Positions 5,931-6,857 of a DNA stretch of 6,857 nucleotides are shown here, one piece after another. The stretch lies in the NCBI GenBank assembly GCA_009777165.1, contig WRML01000118.1, positions 1 to 6,857 of the forward strand, written 5' to 3'. Each line of letters begins with the position of its first letter. Within the stretch, counting starts at the first letter, position 1. Below the pieces are notes generated by a model. That model worked only from the letters and a program-made list of their open reading frames with translations. It did no database searches and was not told where the DNA came from. The position numbers and the translations under genes are program-made. The DNA comes from Kiritimatiellota bacterium (GTDB lineage Bacteria > Verrucomicrobiota > Kiritimatiellia > RFP12 > UBA1067).

Positions 5931-5958
5931 TTGTAACTTTCACAAAAATAGCAATAAT
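5931..5958 (+). promoter_or_regulatory. Candidate promoter of the glycosyltransferase gene
   Basis: TTGTAA (5931-5936; four of six consensus) and AATAAT (5953-5958; five of six) are separated by 16 bases in an AT-rich dip of otherwise GC-rich sequence. Transcription would begin near 5965, about 50 bases before the ATG at 6017. This supports the glycosyltransferase being a separate unit from the upstream operon. Confidence 0.38.
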
Positions 5959-5985
5959 GGTGTTTTGTTTTTAAGAAGTGAAAGT
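5936..5985. repeat. Perfect 8-bp inverted repeat around the promoter
   Basis: ACTTTCAC (5936-5943) and GTGAAAGT (5978-5985) are perfect complements separated by 34 bases. The left arm overlaps the end of the -35 box and the right arm lies just past the expected transcription start. The arrangement suits a pair of half-sites for a dimeric or looping regulator. As an RNA hairpin the loop is large. It could also be chance. Confidence 0.35.
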
Positions 5986-6016
5986 CGTCCAATGGGCTGT
6001 TACGGAATACCCGGGA

Positions 6017-6857
6017 ATGTTTTCGCGCTTATCCATATTGATTGTGACCTATCGACGGGATGATTTGCTCGGTGCGTGCCTCGCGTCCATCCGCGCGGCC
6101 TGCCCGACGATGCCGCAGACGGTTGTCGTCGATAATGGGGATACCCCAGAGACGCAGGTGTTGGTGCAGGCTTACGACAACACGGTCTATATCCGTTCCC
6201 CTGGCAATCCTGGGTTTGCCGGCGGGAATAATATCGGGTTGCCGGCGTGTTCGGGCGAGTATATCTTGCTGTTGAACAATGACACGGTGATCCATGAAGA
6301 GCCGTTCACACATCTGATGCGCTACATGGACGAGCATCCGGGAGTGGCTGTCGTGCAAGGGCGGATGACCCTTCCTGCCCTGGGTGGCGTCCTTGACGAT
6401 TGCGGCGCCTACCTGACGCGGTTCGGTGTGCAACTGCACAATTACCTGCGCCAGCCCGATGGGGACGATCTCGTGCCAGCCGCTGTGTTTTCCGCCAAAG
6501 GCGCGTGCTTGCTTTTCCGCCGCGAGGTCATTGCGAAGGTGGGCGGGTTTCTCTTTCACGGGCATTTCGGCTCCTACTACGAAGAGACGGATTTTTGCCA
6601 CCGCGTCTGGCTGGCAGGGCACGAGGTGCATTTTGTGCCGTCACCGCCGATTTCGCATCTGTGTGGCGCGACGGCTTCGACGTTTGACGGTAACGTGATT
6701 TGGCGCCGGTATTCCCGCAACACGCTGTTCTTATTCTTGACGCTGTTGGGAACACGCGGCCTTGTGACCCTTCTGCCCGGTCTGATCGCACTGCTCATGG
6801 CTCAGGCGTTGCGCAACCTGCTGTCCGGCAGGTTTACGGCGGCGGGTGTGCCATTTC
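6017..6857 (+). CDS. Family 2 glycosyltransferase (rhamnosyltransferase-like), N-terminal part
   Basis: 280 codons are seen before the frame runs off the window edge with no stop. It begins MFSRLSILIVTYRRDD, the classic GT-A start of GT2 enzymes. It continues with VVVDNGD (36-42, nucleotide-sugar binding), GNPGFAGGNNIG (63-74), LLLNNDT (85-91, metal-binding DXD equivalent with Asp89), and YYEETDFCHRVWLAGH (187-202, acceptor-side catalytic ED motif). This order is that of the WbbL/rhamnosyltransferase-like subgroup, which adds sugars to O-antigen or other envelope polysaccharides at the cytoplasmic face. A hydrophobic stretch at about 237-265 (LFLFLTLLG, LVTLLPGLIALLM) suggests membrane attachment. 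The start at 6017 is chosen because homology begins there; GGAA lies nine bases upstream. An in-frame GTG at 5978 would add 13 residues and is a weaker choice. Donor and acceptor cannot be told. It lies 140 bases after the glycosidase-like gene, behind its own candidate promoter. Confidence 0.9.
   Translation, partial: MFSRLSILIVTYRRDDLLGACLASIRAACPTMPQTVVVDNGDTPETQVLVQAYDNTVYIRSPGNPGFAGGNNIGLPACSGEYILLLNNDTVIHEEPFTHLMRYMDEHPGVAVVQGRMTLPALGGVLDDCGAYLTRFGVQLHNYLRQPDGDDLVPAAVFSAKGACLLFRREVIAKVGGFLFHGHFGSYYEETDFCHRVWLAGHEVHFVPSPPISHLCGATASTFDGNVIWRRYSRNTLFLFLTLLGTRGLVTLLPGLIALLMAQALRNLLSGRFTAAGVPF

Noticed and set aside
5978..6016. GTG start at 5978 for the glycosyltransferase
   Set aside because: It is in frame and follows AAGAA, but the added 13 residues do not look like family sequence, and the GT2 domain normally starts within a few residues of the Met at 6017. 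It is kept only as an alternative.

Overview
This window looks like a GC-rich chromosomal segment from a member of the PVC group, most likely the Kiritimatiellota/Lentisphaerota/Verrucomicrobiota side. The inference rests on content: a xylose-isomerase-like sugar isomerase beside a very divergent exported glycosidase-like protein, several exported proteins with no recognisable family, and short AT-rich spacers between GC-rich genes. No rRNA or other taxonomic marker is present, so this is not proven. I see no mobile element, CRISPR array, tRNA or rRNA.

Left half (1-1509, minus strand). Three genes read leftward: an exported protein of unknown function (1509 to 625), a small DUF493/YbeD-family protein (547 to 260) and the first 73 codons of an N-acyl-D-amino-acid deacylase (D-aminoacylase-type amidohydrolase, from 221, cut by the window edge). 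They are spaced 77 and 38 bases apart and could be partly co-transcribed. The YbeD-like gene has a good -10 box so close to its ATG that it may be nearly leaderless.

Centre (1510-2703). A 240-base divergent intergenic region separates the leftward group from a rightward gene (1750-2589) for a secreted protein with an SH3-like N-terminal half and a charged coiled-coil C-terminal half. After it, 2590-2703 holds a small hairpin, a pair of short direct repeats, four copies of a TTGTG element with regular spacing, and a perfect AGGAGG ribosome binding site.

Right half (2704-6857, plus strand). A sugar phosphate isomerase/epimerase-type TIM-barrel protein (2704-3618) and a 741-residue exported glycoside-hydrolase-like protein (3651-5876) are 32 bases apart and almost certainly form one operon. 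The plausible division of labour is extracytoplasmic glycan cleavage by the second and cytoplasmic sugar conversion by the first. After 140 bases with an AT-rich promoter-like stretch comes a family 2 glycosyltransferase (6017 to beyond the edge), probably the start of a separate envelope polysaccharide unit.

The most interesting item is the 741-residue protein. It has a duplicated RNW-containing helical motif at its N-terminus, then a barrel-like region with an ENE motif next to a Cys/His cluster, and it fits no glycosidase family I can name with certainty. The window is also rich in G/C homopolymer runs of 7-9 bases inside intact reading frames.
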